In this document: positions 44,366 through 55,009 of the stretch, in pieces | Position numbering within the stretch: position 1 is the first letter of the stretch | Layout of the letters: each line of letters begins with the position of its first letter | Assembly: GCA_018136815.1 (NCBI GenBank) | Contig: CM030936.1 | Coordinates: 4,168,474 to 4,232,473, forward strand | Length of the DNA stretch: 64,000 nucleotides | Origin: Isochrysis galbana | Lineage: Eukaryota > Haptophyta > Isochrysidales > Isochrysidaceae | Direction: 5' to 3' | Made by a program: the position numbers and the translations under genes | Notes under the pieces: model-generated | Database searches by the model: none | Seen by the model: the letters and a program-made list of their open reading frames with translations, nothing else | What the model was told of the DNA's origin: nothing

Positions 44366-46954
44366 ATGCGCCGCGTCGCCACGCTGCACATCGATGCGGA
44401 GAACGCCGAGTTCTCGACCGACGCCAAGGACGTGCAGGGCGGTGGCCTCGTTGCGCCTCCCGAGCTGCGCGACATGTCAGAGGAGCAGTACCTGGGTGGG
44501 TGTAAGCTTCTCCTCGCCGTCTCGAAGAACGATGTCACGAGGGTGAGGGAGCTGCTGCAGGCGGGCGTCTCGATCAACTTCCGTGACTACGACAGGTGAG
44601 GATCGTGGCGCGAGGCAACGTGTGCACGCGCGCGCGTGCGTGGGATGGAGAGCGGGGGGGCGGGGGCGTTGGCACTGCTGGGAATTCGCGCTCACGCTCG
44701 TGACCACTGACGCACCTGGCGCCGCAGGCGGAGCGCGCTGCACGTGGCTTGCTCGGAGGGCCATCTCGGCCTCGCGCGAATGCTCGTGCAAGAGGGCGCC
44801 AAGCCCCACCGACTCGACCGGTGGGGCGGCACCTGCCTGGACGATGCGCATCGCCACCGGCATGAGCTCGTTTGCGAGTGGCTACGCCAAGACATTGGGA
44901 TGCGGGCTCATGGCCCTGGGGACCCCATTGGGCTCATCGTCGCCGCATCCAAGGGCGATTTGGCGGAGGTCAAGTCTCTCGTCGAGTCTGACGGCATTGA
45001 CGTGAACTCATCCGCCTTCGACGGGCGTACCGCGCTTCACCTCGCTGCCAATGAGGGAAGGCTTGAGGTGGTCAACTACCTCCTCTCTGCCAAGGCCAAC
45101 CCAAATGTGGTTGACAGGTGCGGTGGCAACCACGCGGGTTGCGCCTAGGCCGGCGCGCGCCTCACACGCGCCATGCGCCACAACCTTCAGGTGGGGCGGG
45201 CACCCACTGGACGACGCGATCCGCCACAACCACAAGGAATGCGTCGCCGTCATTGAGCAGCATGGGGGCGTGCGCGGCCCCGGCGTCACCCGCTCAAAGT
45301 CGCGTGAGCTTACGTCATCGCCTCCAGCGGACCAGCTCATGGTGAGCGCCGCCGGGCTCTCCCATTGGCGTATCCACCAGCGCCAGCCGGATGATCGCGT
45401 GCAGACATCTAGGGCGCGTTGCCGCCGTCCCGCGCGGTTGCTTTGTGCGGGCATGGGCACAGAGACGCGCAGAGGCTGCGCGCTCGTACCCTATGTCCCT
45501 CCTACTTGCTGTGGGCACGCCAGCGCTGAGCTCTTCCCTGCCATTGCTCGCCATATCCCTGCGCAGTCGCTCATTGTGGACTGGCGCGAGGTCAACCTGC
45601 TGGAGAAGATCGGCTCCGGAGGCTTCGGCGACATCTTTCGCGCGACGTGGCGCGGCACGACGGTAGCATGCAAGATGATCCGCTCCGACATGATCGAGAA
45701 AGAGAAGGAGGCCGCCATCGCCGACTTCCGGTGCATACGCGGCGCTGCACCTCGCCCCTCTGCCGGCCACGAGCACAATCTCAGCCGAAGAGCACACACG
45801 GCGCTCACCACCCTCGTCCCCGCCCGCTGTGTCAGCATCGAGGTGAGGTTGCTGCAGCAGCTTCGCCACCCCAATGTGTGTATGCTCCTAGGCTATTCTA
45901 CGACTAAGGACCACGAGGTGTGCGGCGAGCACGCCCCCGGAGCGGCGGAGCGTGGCGCTCGCCGACTGCATCGACGTGCCACTGTTTACCGCTGCTCTAA
46001 CCCTGGCGACCAGGTCATGATATCGGAGCTGATGCGTTGCTCCCTGCTCGACGTGCTGCGCACGGCTAACATTGCCGACAACAAGCCGGCCATATCGAGG
46101 CGGCGCTCCATCCGCTATGCCGTGCAGCTGTCTCAGGGCATGAACTACCTGCACACATGTGCGCGGAGCTCCGCCACGCACGCCCTGCCAGTCTCACGCC
46201 GCCGTTCCATCCTCGCGGCCTACCCGTCTAGAGTTGAACGAGCGCCGCAAAGCTAGTGCCTTTGTGTCTTCAACGCACCTAGCTGATGCAGACCGCGTGC
46301 GGCCCTCGTCCCACCTCCTCGCGCCTCGCAGTCAAACCACCTATCATGCACCGCGACTTGAAGCCGGCAAATCTGCTCATCGACTTCAGCGGCGTGCTCA
46401 AGGTCTCTGACTTCGGACTCGCAAAGCTACGCCCTGCACCAACCAAGTCCAAGGACCCAAACAAGGTCTTCATGACGGGCGAGACGGGGTCGTACCGTTT
46501 CATGGCGCCGGAGGTGTTCCGCCACGAAGAATACGACGAGTGCGCCTCTCGCGCCATCCCCTCCCCGCATTTGCCCCCCACGCCAAGTCCGACCCGTACG
46601 CTCCTCCACACGGTACCGCTGCGCTCCATGCCGAGCGTGCGCACCCACGCCTACACCAAATGAACACGCACGCAGATCCGTCGACGTTTACTCGTTCTCG
46701 ATGATCTTCTACTACATGCTGCGCGGCCAACCACCTTTCATGTCGCTCGGTGGAGTCGATGCCGCTGTCGCCGCAGCATTGCGCCACGAGCGACCGCCCA
46801 TCCCGCGCGCGTGGGACGCGACACTCACGAGGCTCTTGCAAAACTGCTGGTCCGACTCGGGCTCCACACGACCCTCCTTCGAAAAGGTGCGATCAAGCCC
46901 GAGCTCTACGCCATCCCACTCTTCAGACAGGGCGTCCTCCCTCCTCAACGCGCG

Positions 46955-46991
<37 letters not shown>

Positions 46992-47252
46992 TTTCTTGTC
47001 TCTCGCCCCGCCATCGGCCTCGCCACCGCCATCCAAATGTGCCTCGACACCTGTCACGTGTGCCACAATGTCCTGAACTCCACCTATAGAGCTTGCGGCT
47101 CCCACTCGTCCTACGACTTCTCTTTTACACCTTAGGTGCTGACCATTCTTCGCCAATACTATGTTGACACATGGAAAACTAGCATCGAGGATGACCTAGC
47201 AAATGAGGCCAAGACCAGCGCAAGCAAGAATGGCGATTGCGTGATTTCGTGA
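44366..47252 (+). CDS. ankyrin-repeat TKL protein kinase, plant ILK-like
   Basis: Nine exons: 44366-44595, 44728-45117, 45191-45341, 45567-45730, 45836-45917, 46014-46158, 46332-46539, 46676-46886 and 47136-47252. All have GT-AG borders with matching phases, giving 565 residues. Ankyrin-type repeats occupy about 45-235 ([40 protein letters not shown]). The kinase domain has a glycine loop IGSGGFG (272-278), VACK with K293, catalytic [10 protein letters not shown] (394-403), DFGLAK (414-419) and [12 protein letters not shown] (437-448), followed by [19 protein letters not shown]. This order and the [15 protein letters not shown] segment match the plant Raf-like/ILK group of ankyrin-TKL kinases, so an active Ser/Thr or dual-specificity kinase is likely. 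Its pathway is unknown. A (CA)n tract lies in the last intron. Confidence 0.9.
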
Positions 47253-48122
47253 GACGTGCGCAAAAAATGGCTGTCGCGCATTTCCATCTGCGAACCTCGC
47301 AGACTTTCACTCGGGTGCCGGCAAAGTTGACCCCGCCTAAAATGGATCATAGCCCATGTCTTGTACAAGGTGTGGGCTCTTCCTCCGTCTAAGGCTGCCA
47401 TGCCAACACTTCCTGCGTACCTCTTGGAAGAGCTTACTGTCACGCAACGGACGAAGTGGTCCGGAGATCGACTTCGGCCATCGTTGCGGGGTTGTCGCTC
47501 TGTGTCGTGCGACTAGCGATAGTGAGCAAGCGACTCATGCGTGGGCAAGATGCTGTTGCCGCTTGCCGTTCAGAGGCAATTCGTGAATGTCGGATATGCG
47601 GTGATCGATCTCTACACCCTGGTGATGATGTCACTGAATGAAAATGGAGCTAGGCATGGAGGAAAGTGGGTCGCAAGGAGACGGCGTACAACATTTGAGT
47701 TCAGCAACCTAAGGATGCTCTTGGTCGCGGCTGCTGCGTTATCGCCGCCAGCAGCGATTGCCAAGGTGGTGGCAGCCATTGGCCGCATGCACTCAACCTT
47801 CGCTTGGCTTTGTCGTGGCAAGTGGTAGTAGCACCATGAGCAGGTTAGCTGGTGTGTCTGAAAGTGTCGAAGTGTTTGCACTTTTTGCATTTTTGCACAA
47901 ACCACGTGTTAGTGAAGTGCTTGCCTGGTGCGCACTGTGTGCTTGATTGATGTGCGTTTGGCTTTGTGGGCTCACAACTTCGATTTCGACGACTACTAGA
48001 AGCACGACGACTACTCCTCTACCTCTACTCGCACTACTCACGCTCAACTAAGGCCTTTGGCAGCTGCTGCTAGTTCACGCCCGCGCGTGGGTAGAGGTGG
48101 GGGAGATTGGGTTGAAACAAAA
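47253..48122. other. intergenic, no gene recognised
   Basis: Probable 3' UTR and spacer. Frames on either strand are short and lack motifs. Confidence 0.4.
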
Positions 48123-48330
48123 ACTTCATAATATTCTTACCGCACTTGCGGCGCGTGGAACTACCACTACTTACACGTACGTAGCATACTTTCTACACCC
48201 CCACTCCCCCGGCCCTTCCCCCCCCACCATCATGCGGCTCCCCGGCTCCCCCCGTGCACTACTAGGGGGATTGGGGTGAAGGGCTTAGATATGGTCCGGT
48301 GGCCCGCGCCGCCCCAGTGATCTGTTCCCC
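48123..48330 (+). repeat. dispersed repeat family R3
   Basis: Near-identical over the second half to 54676-54885: TTTCTACACCCCCACTCCCC, CCCCGTGCACTACTAGGGGG, and AGGGCTTAGATATGGTC. Confidence 0.8.
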
Positions 48331-48363
48331 GCGGCGACCTCAGTCTGTCGGAGCGAAGCTCGT

Positions 48364-48540
48364 TAGGGCGGTCACAAACAGAGGGTTTTAACTAATAGTG
48401 CAAGGGTTGGGCTGCATTTTTTGACCGTGGCGCGAGGCCCAATCCCAATAAAAAACCTTCAGGGGGGGCCACCTGCCGCCACGAAAATCTTAGCCAGGAA
48501 ATGGTGCGATTCTCCCCCCCTCCCCCCCCCTCCGTCACGC
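48364..48540 (-). repeat. family-B repeat, inverted copy
   Basis: Starts TAGGGCGGTCACAAACAG and is the reverse complement of 38995-39165 with few differences. Confidence 0.75.
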
Positions 48541-49814
48541 GCGCTCACGCTCTACCCGTAAAGATTTGGCGGTCGCGCCCGCGGGGGGATCGGTTCCTTT
48601 ATATCTAAGCTACATTCGGCATTGCTGATTCCCGCCCGATGCAGCGCCGTGTCGGGCTGCCGACAGTCCGACCACCCCCTGACCCTCTGGCATCATTGCC
48701 CGCGCAGCCCACCCAGCTCCTCACAGCGCGCGCACGCGGCTACCCTGGCTGCCACAGACCCCGCCCCGACCATCCCGACCCGCCCCTCGCCCCTCGCAGG
48801 CTTTGCCCTCACTCGAACTCGGCATCGAGAACCAGGACCAGCTCACCGACGCGGCCGTCCACGCGTGGCTGACGAGCCTCCGCATTGAGGCTGCCCTCGC
48901 GGCCCTCCTCTCTCTGACAGTGCCAGATTCGGCGCTGATCGATGAGGCGAGAGAGACCCGTGGGCGGCCTCAGGACGGACCACGTCGTAGCTCTCTACTC
49001 TGCAGCGAGCAGAAAAGCCCAAGAGCTCTTGCCAGAGCGCCTCACAGCGCATCTGGCGGGAACCCACCACCCAAAGCAGAAATCATCTTCTACCGCTGGG
49101 TGGTGGGCTTGGCAGGCGGTATTTATTGGGAATCAACCCATACTGCCAATGACGCGCGACGGCGCGACGAAAGCGCTCCTGGCACGCGGAGCTCGCGCAG
49201 CCAAGGCGCACTCCAAGGTCTTGGCAATACTTGACATGAAGTCAAGGAGAGCCATAGACCGCGGAGCCGATGCGGCGTCCGTCGATCTCCGGTGGGCAGC
49301 AGAGGCAGAGAGCCTTTGGCGGTCCGCCGCCAAACCTTTCAGCATTGGCAAAAGCGGCGGCGGCGACGGGCCAGAGAGTGGGGGGGCCCTGCCCCTGCCG
49401 CGACAAGCGCAGCACCCTTCCCGAGGAGAGAGTTCAGCCGGTGCCGTCCTAAATTGTAGGACCGCGTCCTACGATCTCCATGCATTCGTAGGACTCTAGC
49501 CTTTGTGCCTCAAGGGTAGCTTAGGTTGAAGAATCTGGGCTTCCCACCCCCCCCCAAATTTCGCAAAAAGTTTCGCGAAACTCTTATCAGGCCCTGAGGG
49601 GGGGAGGAGGAGGCACTCGTGAGTTTAGGGGTCCAGAGCGCTAATCTCCCTCGCCCCAGCGAGGGGCCGCGGCGAGCCGCGGCTCTTCCCTCTTGGCTCT
49701 GGCGCGCCCCCCATCTTCCGTCTTCTTTTACCTAAACAGGGCAAGCAGATACGTTAGCCGCTCCCCCGCCCTCCCCTCTCTCTTCCCTCTTCCTCTCCTC
49801 TCTTCCCTGCAGCG
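48541..49814. other. no confidently supported gene
   Basis: A stretch at about 48800-48960 (IENQDQLTDAAVHAWLTSLR in one frame) has coding-like composition but shifts frame within 150 bp. It may be a decayed gene or element. Confidence 0.35.
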
Positions 49815-50240
49815 GGAGGCCATGGCGCGCGCCTGCGGCCCCTCTTCAGGTCCCCAGATGGCTTGTAGGGGCCTGGGAGCACAGCTCAGGGGGCAGTCGA
49901 GGCTGGGGCATGGCCCTGGCCACTCCTGTCTCGCTCCTTCGCTGGCACTCCGCGCCCCTGTAGGTCGACAGGCGCTGGCTGGGGGGTCCTGATCAAGGGG
50001 GCCCAGGGGGAGGAGGGGCTGGTCAGAGAGATGGGCAGGCCATGACGGGCCAGGGCGGGCGAGTCCGGCGGGCCTGTGGGGAGAGGAATGGGTCAGCAGG
50101 GCTGTGTGCTCCTGGCGCAAGCCATCAGGCGTGCCAGGAGAGTGGGTGGATCCTCCCCCATGGCAGGGGAGGAGAGGAGAGAGAGGGGGGCTCGTGCCCC
50201 CCCATGGGCGAACTTAGTATAAATTTAGTTGGAATAACAC
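49815..50240 (+). repeat. dispersed repeat family R4
   Basis: Matches 55010-55425 in order: GCGATGGCGCG-type start, CAGCTCAGGGGGCAG, CCCCTG..GTCGA, ATGGGCAGGCCA, GGGTCAGCAGGGC, CATCAGGC.TGCCA, then GGGCTCGTGCCCCCCCATGG, ending in GGGCGAAC..AGTATAAA.TT. Confidence 0.8.
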
Positions 50241-50409
50241 GCCCTACACATGCGCGCATACATGTTAGCGGCTATGCGTAGCTATGTGCTATGTGAGCAC
50301 GCAGTTGCTTTGTGGTCTGCAGTCGTTTCAAGCCAACAAACACTCGTCACTCGTTGCAAGTGCAGGCAGGCGCATGCTCAGCGGCAGAGTGACGTGACGT
50401 ACATAACTT

Positions 50410-52215
50410 TTAACACGACAGCGGCGTTGACGTCGTGACCATGCAGACCAAATCGTTTCGCACCCACGTGAGTGAGTTCCTAGTGAAGTCCACAACACGT
50501 TTAGCCGCAACAATCACGGGTCCCTTCATGACCGTTGCCGGGACCATCAGGCTACGACACAGCTCGGTGGAACGAGCTGCGATCGAGTCGCGGAAGATAG
50601 CAAGCAGAGCAGCAGAGCCACCGATCATTAGGGCAAGGCCAAGCACTTCTAGAGCATCACACGTATGGGGCATCGGGGGTGGGTCGGCAGCGTCCAAGAT
50701 GGGATCTCTTTCTATTTGTGCCTTTGGCTTGTGCGTGTACTGGGAGAGGTCATTGACACGACACACCTCGGGATTATTGACGTGAAGAGGCCCACCCGCA
50801 GTCTCGACTTGGGCCTTCATCGAAAACTCTTCGCCCCGCGTAGACGGGGAGGAGAGAATATTCTCCGAGGTGGACAAAGCCGTAAGACCTGCAACTGGGC
50901 TATGAGAACCTGCATGAGGTAGTGCGACCGCGGTGGATGGCATTCTCACCACATTCTCTCGCCTCCTTTCGCCATCTCCCAATGCTTCAGAGCCATTGAG
51001 AAGATGGTAGCCCCCAGCCGCACCGCATTCCGTAGATCGCGGCTCCAACAGTGTGCCTCGCTTGTTTTCATCAATACGCATGTGTGGCTGAGCCAGAGGA
51101 CTCTCCGATACTTTCTCATTTGAAGAATAGCTGAATCCGATGTTGGGGGGCGAGTCGGGTACGCAGATTGCGGCATGATGTGCGATGCAGTGCTCATGAA
51201 ATCTGGCTTGGGCTTCCATCTCTGCAACAAGCTTCTTTTGCAGCGCCTCCGCATCCGCACAAATCTCTTGTGTCCAATGTTGAGCAGCAGCTCTGAAGCC
51301 GTTATACACACCCTCTTCGACCAAGCGAGAGGCAACCTCGTGATTGACTTCTTGGTAGGCGGACTCCAAAAGAGAAGCGCGCAAAATCCGCGACCTGATA
51401 GGCGCCCTATCGCTCCGCGAATGGAAAGAGGAGGAAGTAGGCGGAGAAGGTACTCTGGGTGTTGCAATAGGTGAAGCCTCATCCCGTGGTGTCACAAGGG
51501 GAGACGTCAAGGCAGACAGGTGGCGGAATCGAGGTATTGGCGATGAGGTTGGCACCATCTTCGCAGACTGGGGTGAAGATAAGGAACTCGACGCGTCAGG
51601 TTCTGCCGCCGCCTCTGACGCTATCCCTGCTACCATGTGTAATGCAGCTTCTGATGCAGCCTCCGATGTCGCCTCGACAGACAACTTGGCGGTCACATCA
51701 CCGTGTGCAAATGTGGAGAATGCCTCTCCTCGGGAGGTGCTGTCGGCATAGCTCTCCGATTGGAAATAATTAGGGTAACCGACCTCACCATGGTCTCTGC
51801 TTCTCACCGTCGAGCTGAATATACTTTCGGGCAGCGCGAGGGACGGTGATGACGGCAATCCTGTGCTTGACTCCTCTGGATGCAGTGTCTCTGAATGCCG
51901 AACAGCCGCCAGAGTGCGCACTTCAGCGAATGGCTTCGAGGGTCTTTGAATTGAGCGTGGTGAGGAGACTAGGCTGGACACCGACGACGAGCGGCGCGAC
52001 GAGCGTCCCGATGAGGAGAGCACCTCCTCTCGGTGCAGCCGCACGAGCTGTGAGCGGATCTCCGATTCGCGTTGCTGCCAATTCGCCCGGCTCTTCTCGC
52101 GGCGCGCGCGATACTCGGCGTCGGCAGAGCGCGCATGTTCCTGCGCGAGTCGAAGGCTCTCCGCCGCCTTGTCCAGCGGCGAGAGCGGCGACGCCTTGGC
52201 GCTCTGGTGAGGCAT
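50410..52215 (-). CDS. hypothetical protein with N-terminal coiled coil and C-terminal membrane helix
   Basis: A 601-residue intronless frame. Residues about 10-65 are charged and helical (LRLAQEHARSADAEYRARRE) and likely a coiled coil. A long Ser/Pro-rich, probably disordered middle follows, with a second helical segment at about 285-340 (YNGFRAAAQHWTQEICADAE). Near the C-terminus is a hydrophobic segment, ALEVLGLALMIGGSAALLAI, suitable as a single membrane anchor. I recognise no family. A tail-anchored or adaptor-type membrane protein is possible, but only the topology can be argued. The frame length, balanced codon use and ATG position support a real gene. The upstream leader is G/A-rich on the sense strand (52262-52345). 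Confidence 0.6.
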   Translation of the reverse strand: MPHQSAKASPLSPLDKAAESLRLAQEHARSADAEYRARREKSRANWQQRESEIRSQLVRLHREEVLSSSGRSSRRSSSVSSLVSSPRSIQRPSKPFAEVRTLAAVRHSETLHPEESSTGLPSSPSLALPESIFSSTVRSRDHGEVGYPNYFQSESYADSTSRGEAFSTFAHGDVTAKLSVEATSEAASEAALHMVAGIASEAAAEPDASSSLSSPQSAKMVPTSSPIPRFRHLSALTSPLVTPRDEASPIATPRVPSPPTSSSFHSRSDRAPIRSRILRASLLESAYQEVNHEVASRLVEEGVYNGFRAAAQHWTQEICADAEALQKKLVAEMEAQARFHEHCIAHHAAICVPDSPPNIGFSYSSNEKVSESPLAQPHMRIDENKRGTLLEPRSTECGAAGGYHLLNGSEALGDGERRRENVVRMPSTAVALPHAGSHSPVAGLTALSTSENILSSPSTRGEEFSMKAQVETAGGPLHVNNPEVCRVNDLSQYTHKPKAQIERDPILDAADPPPMPHTCDALEVLGLALMIGGSAALLAIFRDSIAARSTELCRSLMVPATVMKGPVIVAAKRVVDFTRNSLTWVRNDLVCMVTTSTPLSC

Positions 52216-52261
52216 GCGCGCAGGCCACCGCGCCGCTCCCTCCCCCTCCCCCCCGCTCTAG

Positions 52262-52345
52262 CTAGCAGCTACCCGGCGTTACATCTCTCCCCCCCTTCCT
52301 CCCCCCCCCCCCTCTCCCCCCCCCCTCTCTCCCTCTCCTTTTCTC
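52262..52345 (-). promoter_or_regulatory. purine-rich sense-strand leader of the 50.4-52.2 kb gene
   Basis: C/T runs on the plus strand, hence G/A runs on the gene strand, lie within 50-130 bp upstream of the start codon. Confidence 0.4.
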
Positions 52346-52828
52346 TTTTGTCTTCCGGGGTGGGAGGAGACCCGGTAGGCATCTGGTGTTTGAACCACCC
52401 AAAGGGTGGTCCATGAATAGATAGCATCGTGATGTAGAACAGAGGTAAGTAACATCGCTAGCGTTCGTGACGGCGATACGTTGGCTCCGGCCAGAATTTC
52501 GAGATTTTTTTTTTGAAATTTGGGTTGATCTAGGGGATCCTACTAAAAAAGAAATTTGACCGAAATTTGGGTGCGGAAGCCTCGAAATTTTGTCGCACGG
52601 GCGCATGGCACCTACTACCCCTACCCCGTAGCCGGCTGGCCGGCCGTTCATCGCGGAAGAGACCCAGGCGCCACTCCTTGCAAGGGCAGGGCGAGGGCGC
52701 GGAGGAGTGCAGCTCCCAGCCCTCTTCCTCCCGTCGGGCGTCGCAAGTAGTGGAGTTGGACACGCAGTTCGAGGAGGACGAGGAGTCCCAGTCCCAGTCC
52801 AGCAGCGAGCAAGGCTAGGGCTCGCTAT

Positions 52829-52975
52829 TAATAGGCACTTTTTGAAACCCCCTATTAACGGCATATTAATTGGCTACCAATTAATAGGTTGGCTTCAAAA
52901 CCCCATATTAATCGCCCTATTAATCGCTTCTCCACCGAGCTTCCAAAACACCCTATTAATAGCCTATTAATATAA
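52829..52975. repeat. cluster of ATTAAT motifs
   Basis: Seven ATTAAT hexamers in about 150 bp, several in the context CCCTATTAAT or its complement, in otherwise GC-rich DNA. Not a clean tandem repeat. Confidence 0.55.
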
Positions 52976-53054
52976 GGATTATATAGTACAAGTTTACTGC
53001 GTTGTAGCGTTGTAGCGCTTTCCCCACGAACAAAAAAAGTTGAGGCCCAGGACC

Positions 53055-53140
53055 CACACAAGGTGCGCCCCGGAATCGAACCCCTCAACTTGCAGCCTAC
53101 GACGGGACTGCTGCTGCTGCGCACTAAGCTAGGCTTAGTT
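53055..53140 (-). other. tRNA-like pseudogene or SINE head with Pol III boxes
   Basis: The minus strand has TAGCTTAGTGCG (A-box-like) and GGTTCGATTCC (exact B-box consensus) about 35 nt apart. T-stem and acceptor-stem pairing fail and the anticodon loop cannot be made seven nucleotides long, so this is not a functional tRNA. Confidence 0.35.
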
Positions 53141-53329
53141 CGCCGATGCTCACAAGGCTCAGAAGTAATACAAATTCATGCCATGTGCAATCTCTCTTTG
53201 TCTCCCCCCCTCCCCCCTCCTGTTCTTCTCCTCTCTCTCTTCCCCTCCCCATATCTCGTCAGTTGGTCGCGTCAGCAAAACTATAAAACTATGGTTTGAT
53301 GTTCTAGTTCTAAGTCTATCCATGGTGGT

Positions 53330-53390
53330 ATGGGCGTCGGTCGGTCGGTCGGTCGGTCGGTCGTCGTTCAACGTTCAGCGGCGTTCGGCG
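53330..53390 (+). repeat. (TCGG)n microsatellite
   Basis: Six or more TCGG units, followed by GTTCAGCGGCGTTC-type short repeats, about 150 bp before the chromodomain gene start. Confidence 0.7.
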
Positions 53391-53530
53391 GCGTTCAGAT
53401 CTTTACTTTTTCTGCATTTTTACAAGCTTAAAGGCTCTCTCTCTTTTCTCTTTCTCCCGCCAGAATCCAGAATTCTCCCCAGTGGCGGCTCTCCCTAGTC
53501 CCTAGTGGCGGCGACGCGCGACGCGGCGAC

Positions 53531-54391
53531 ATGGGAAAGCGCGGGCCAAAGCCCAGAGATGTGGTGGAGGCTGAAGTGGCTGCCGCGCGGCCCAAGCCGA
53601 AAGGCAAGGGTGCGCTTAAGCGCACGCCGACGAGCCTGTTCGACCCTGCCGCCAAGGACCAGATATACCAGTGCGAGAAGATCGTCGGCCAGAGGCTCGC
53701 CAAGGGCGTCACGCAGTTCTTGGTGAAGTGGGAGGGCTACGACGCGAGAGACAACACATGGGAGCCCGTGGAGCACCTCGCGGGCTGCGAAGACGTCATC
53801 GCCGACTTCATCGAGCGGGAGAAGACTCGGCACGCGCAGCTAGAGGCGGTGGCCACGGCGGCGCGCCAAGATAAAGCTGAACAAGATGCGAAAGCCGCCG
53901 CTGCTGCTGCCGCTGCTGCCGCACAAGCACGACTGGCACTTCACGGCAGCGTGAACAAGGACCCTGAGAGGGAAGACACGGCAGATCCCATGCTTCTCAA
54001 CCAAGAGAAGAAGCGCCGGCGCACCTCGCCTTGGTGGGCCGCGTTCGACGAAGTTGGTGCGCCTACTGGCAAGGCGTGTTGCATTCTTTTGAAGCCCGAC
54101 GGCACAGTGTGCGGCGAGCCCATCTCGACATCGACCGCAACAAATCTTCGCAATCACATCATGTACAAGCACCCCAACGACTTTAGCGACTTGATGGGGC
54201 CCGGTGAGACTCTCGACTTGAAGACACCAACGGGCCCTCCAGCAGTGGCTCTGTCAAGTAAGCACCGTGACGCTCTCCACAAGGCCCATGCTCGATGGCT
54301 GTGCAAGCGCAAGCGCGCACTCTCGCTGCCCGAGGACAAAGAGCCTAGTTGGGCTGTAAGTACTGATATTAGTACTGATGCATTAGTGTAA
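53531..54391 (+). CDS. chromodomain and BED-type zinc finger protein
   Basis: A 286-residue frame. The N-terminus is basic (MGKRGPKPRD). A chromodomain lies at about 44-96, with YQCEKIVG, QFLVKWEGYDARDNTWEPVE and an aromatic-cage-like pattern (Y, W, W). An Ala-rich stretch (about 120-135) follows, then a BED-like finger at about 165-215: SPWWAAFDEV, CCILLKPDGTVCGEP and TATNLRNHIMYKHP, giving Cys and His-x4-His ligands. A strong donor-like sequence, GTAAGTACTG, at 54356 suggests that the true gene may splice onward; no further exon was found before the repeats at 54.7 kb. BED fingers are typical of hAT transposases and chromodomains of chromatin readers or some integrases, so a domesticated or truncated transposase is possible. 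Confidence 0.7.
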   Translation: MGKRGPKPRDVVEAEVAAARPKPKGKGALKRTPTSLFDPAAKDQIYQCEKIVGQRLAKGVTQFLVKWEGYDARDNTWEPVEHLAGCEDVIADFIEREKTRHAQLEAVATAARQDKAEQDAKAAAAAAAAAAQARLALHGSVNKDPEREDTADPMLLNQEKKRRRTSPWWAAFDEVGAPTGKACCILLKPDGTVCGEPISTSTATNLRNHIMYKHPNDFSDLMGPGETLDLKTPTGPPAVALSSKHRDALHKAHARWLCKRKRALSLPEDKEPSWAVSTDISTDALV

Positions 54392-54675
54392 GCTCCCTAG
54401 GAGCTGATATACTGATGTTAGTGCCTAGGCTGCCAGTTCAAAAATAAAACTGAAAACAAAACTCCGGAGCGGGAACGAGCCCCTGCGAACAAGCGCAGAG
54501 GCGCGCCCGCCCGCTCCCTCCCCCCCATCTCTCATCTCTCCTGCTAGCTGCCCCCCCCACGCCACCTTGGCCTCTTGGCGCTGCCCTGAGTTGCACTGCG
54601 TTCACCACGCAAGACAACTGCAGTGGCCCATACACCACTGCAGTGGAAGGTCTTGGGGAAGGAAATAAAATAATT

Positions 54676-54885
54676 TCTTAATAGTCTCACCGCACACGCG
54701 ACCGTGCATCCTCTACTTTCTACTCACGTAGGAAACTTTCTACACCCCCACTCCCCCGGCCCATCCCCCCCCGCCATCAGGCGACTCCCCCCGTGCACTA
54801 CTAGGGGGATAGGGGAAAAGGGCTTAGATATGGTCGGTGGCCCGCGCCCCCCCCCCGGTGATCCGTTCCCCCCTTCCTCCTATGC
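54676..54885 (+). repeat. dispersed repeat family R3
   Basis: Starts TTTCTTAATAGTCTCACCGC and matches 48123-48330 through CACTACTAGGGGGATAGGGG and GGGCTTAGATATGGTCGGTG. Confidence 0.8.
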
Positions 54886-55009
54886 CTACCGGGCTGGCGG
54901 CGGCCTCGGTCCCGACTTATCCTGTAAACAGGTGCGGGACTTACCTATTCTTCGGTGAGCGGAGCTCTCGCTCCGCCCACCCCCTTCTCCGCGCTCTCTC
55001 TCCCCTCTC

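Noticed and set aside
53055..53140. Functional tRNA gene
   Set aside because: Acceptor and T stems do not pair and the anticodon loop has the wrong size despite a perfect B box.
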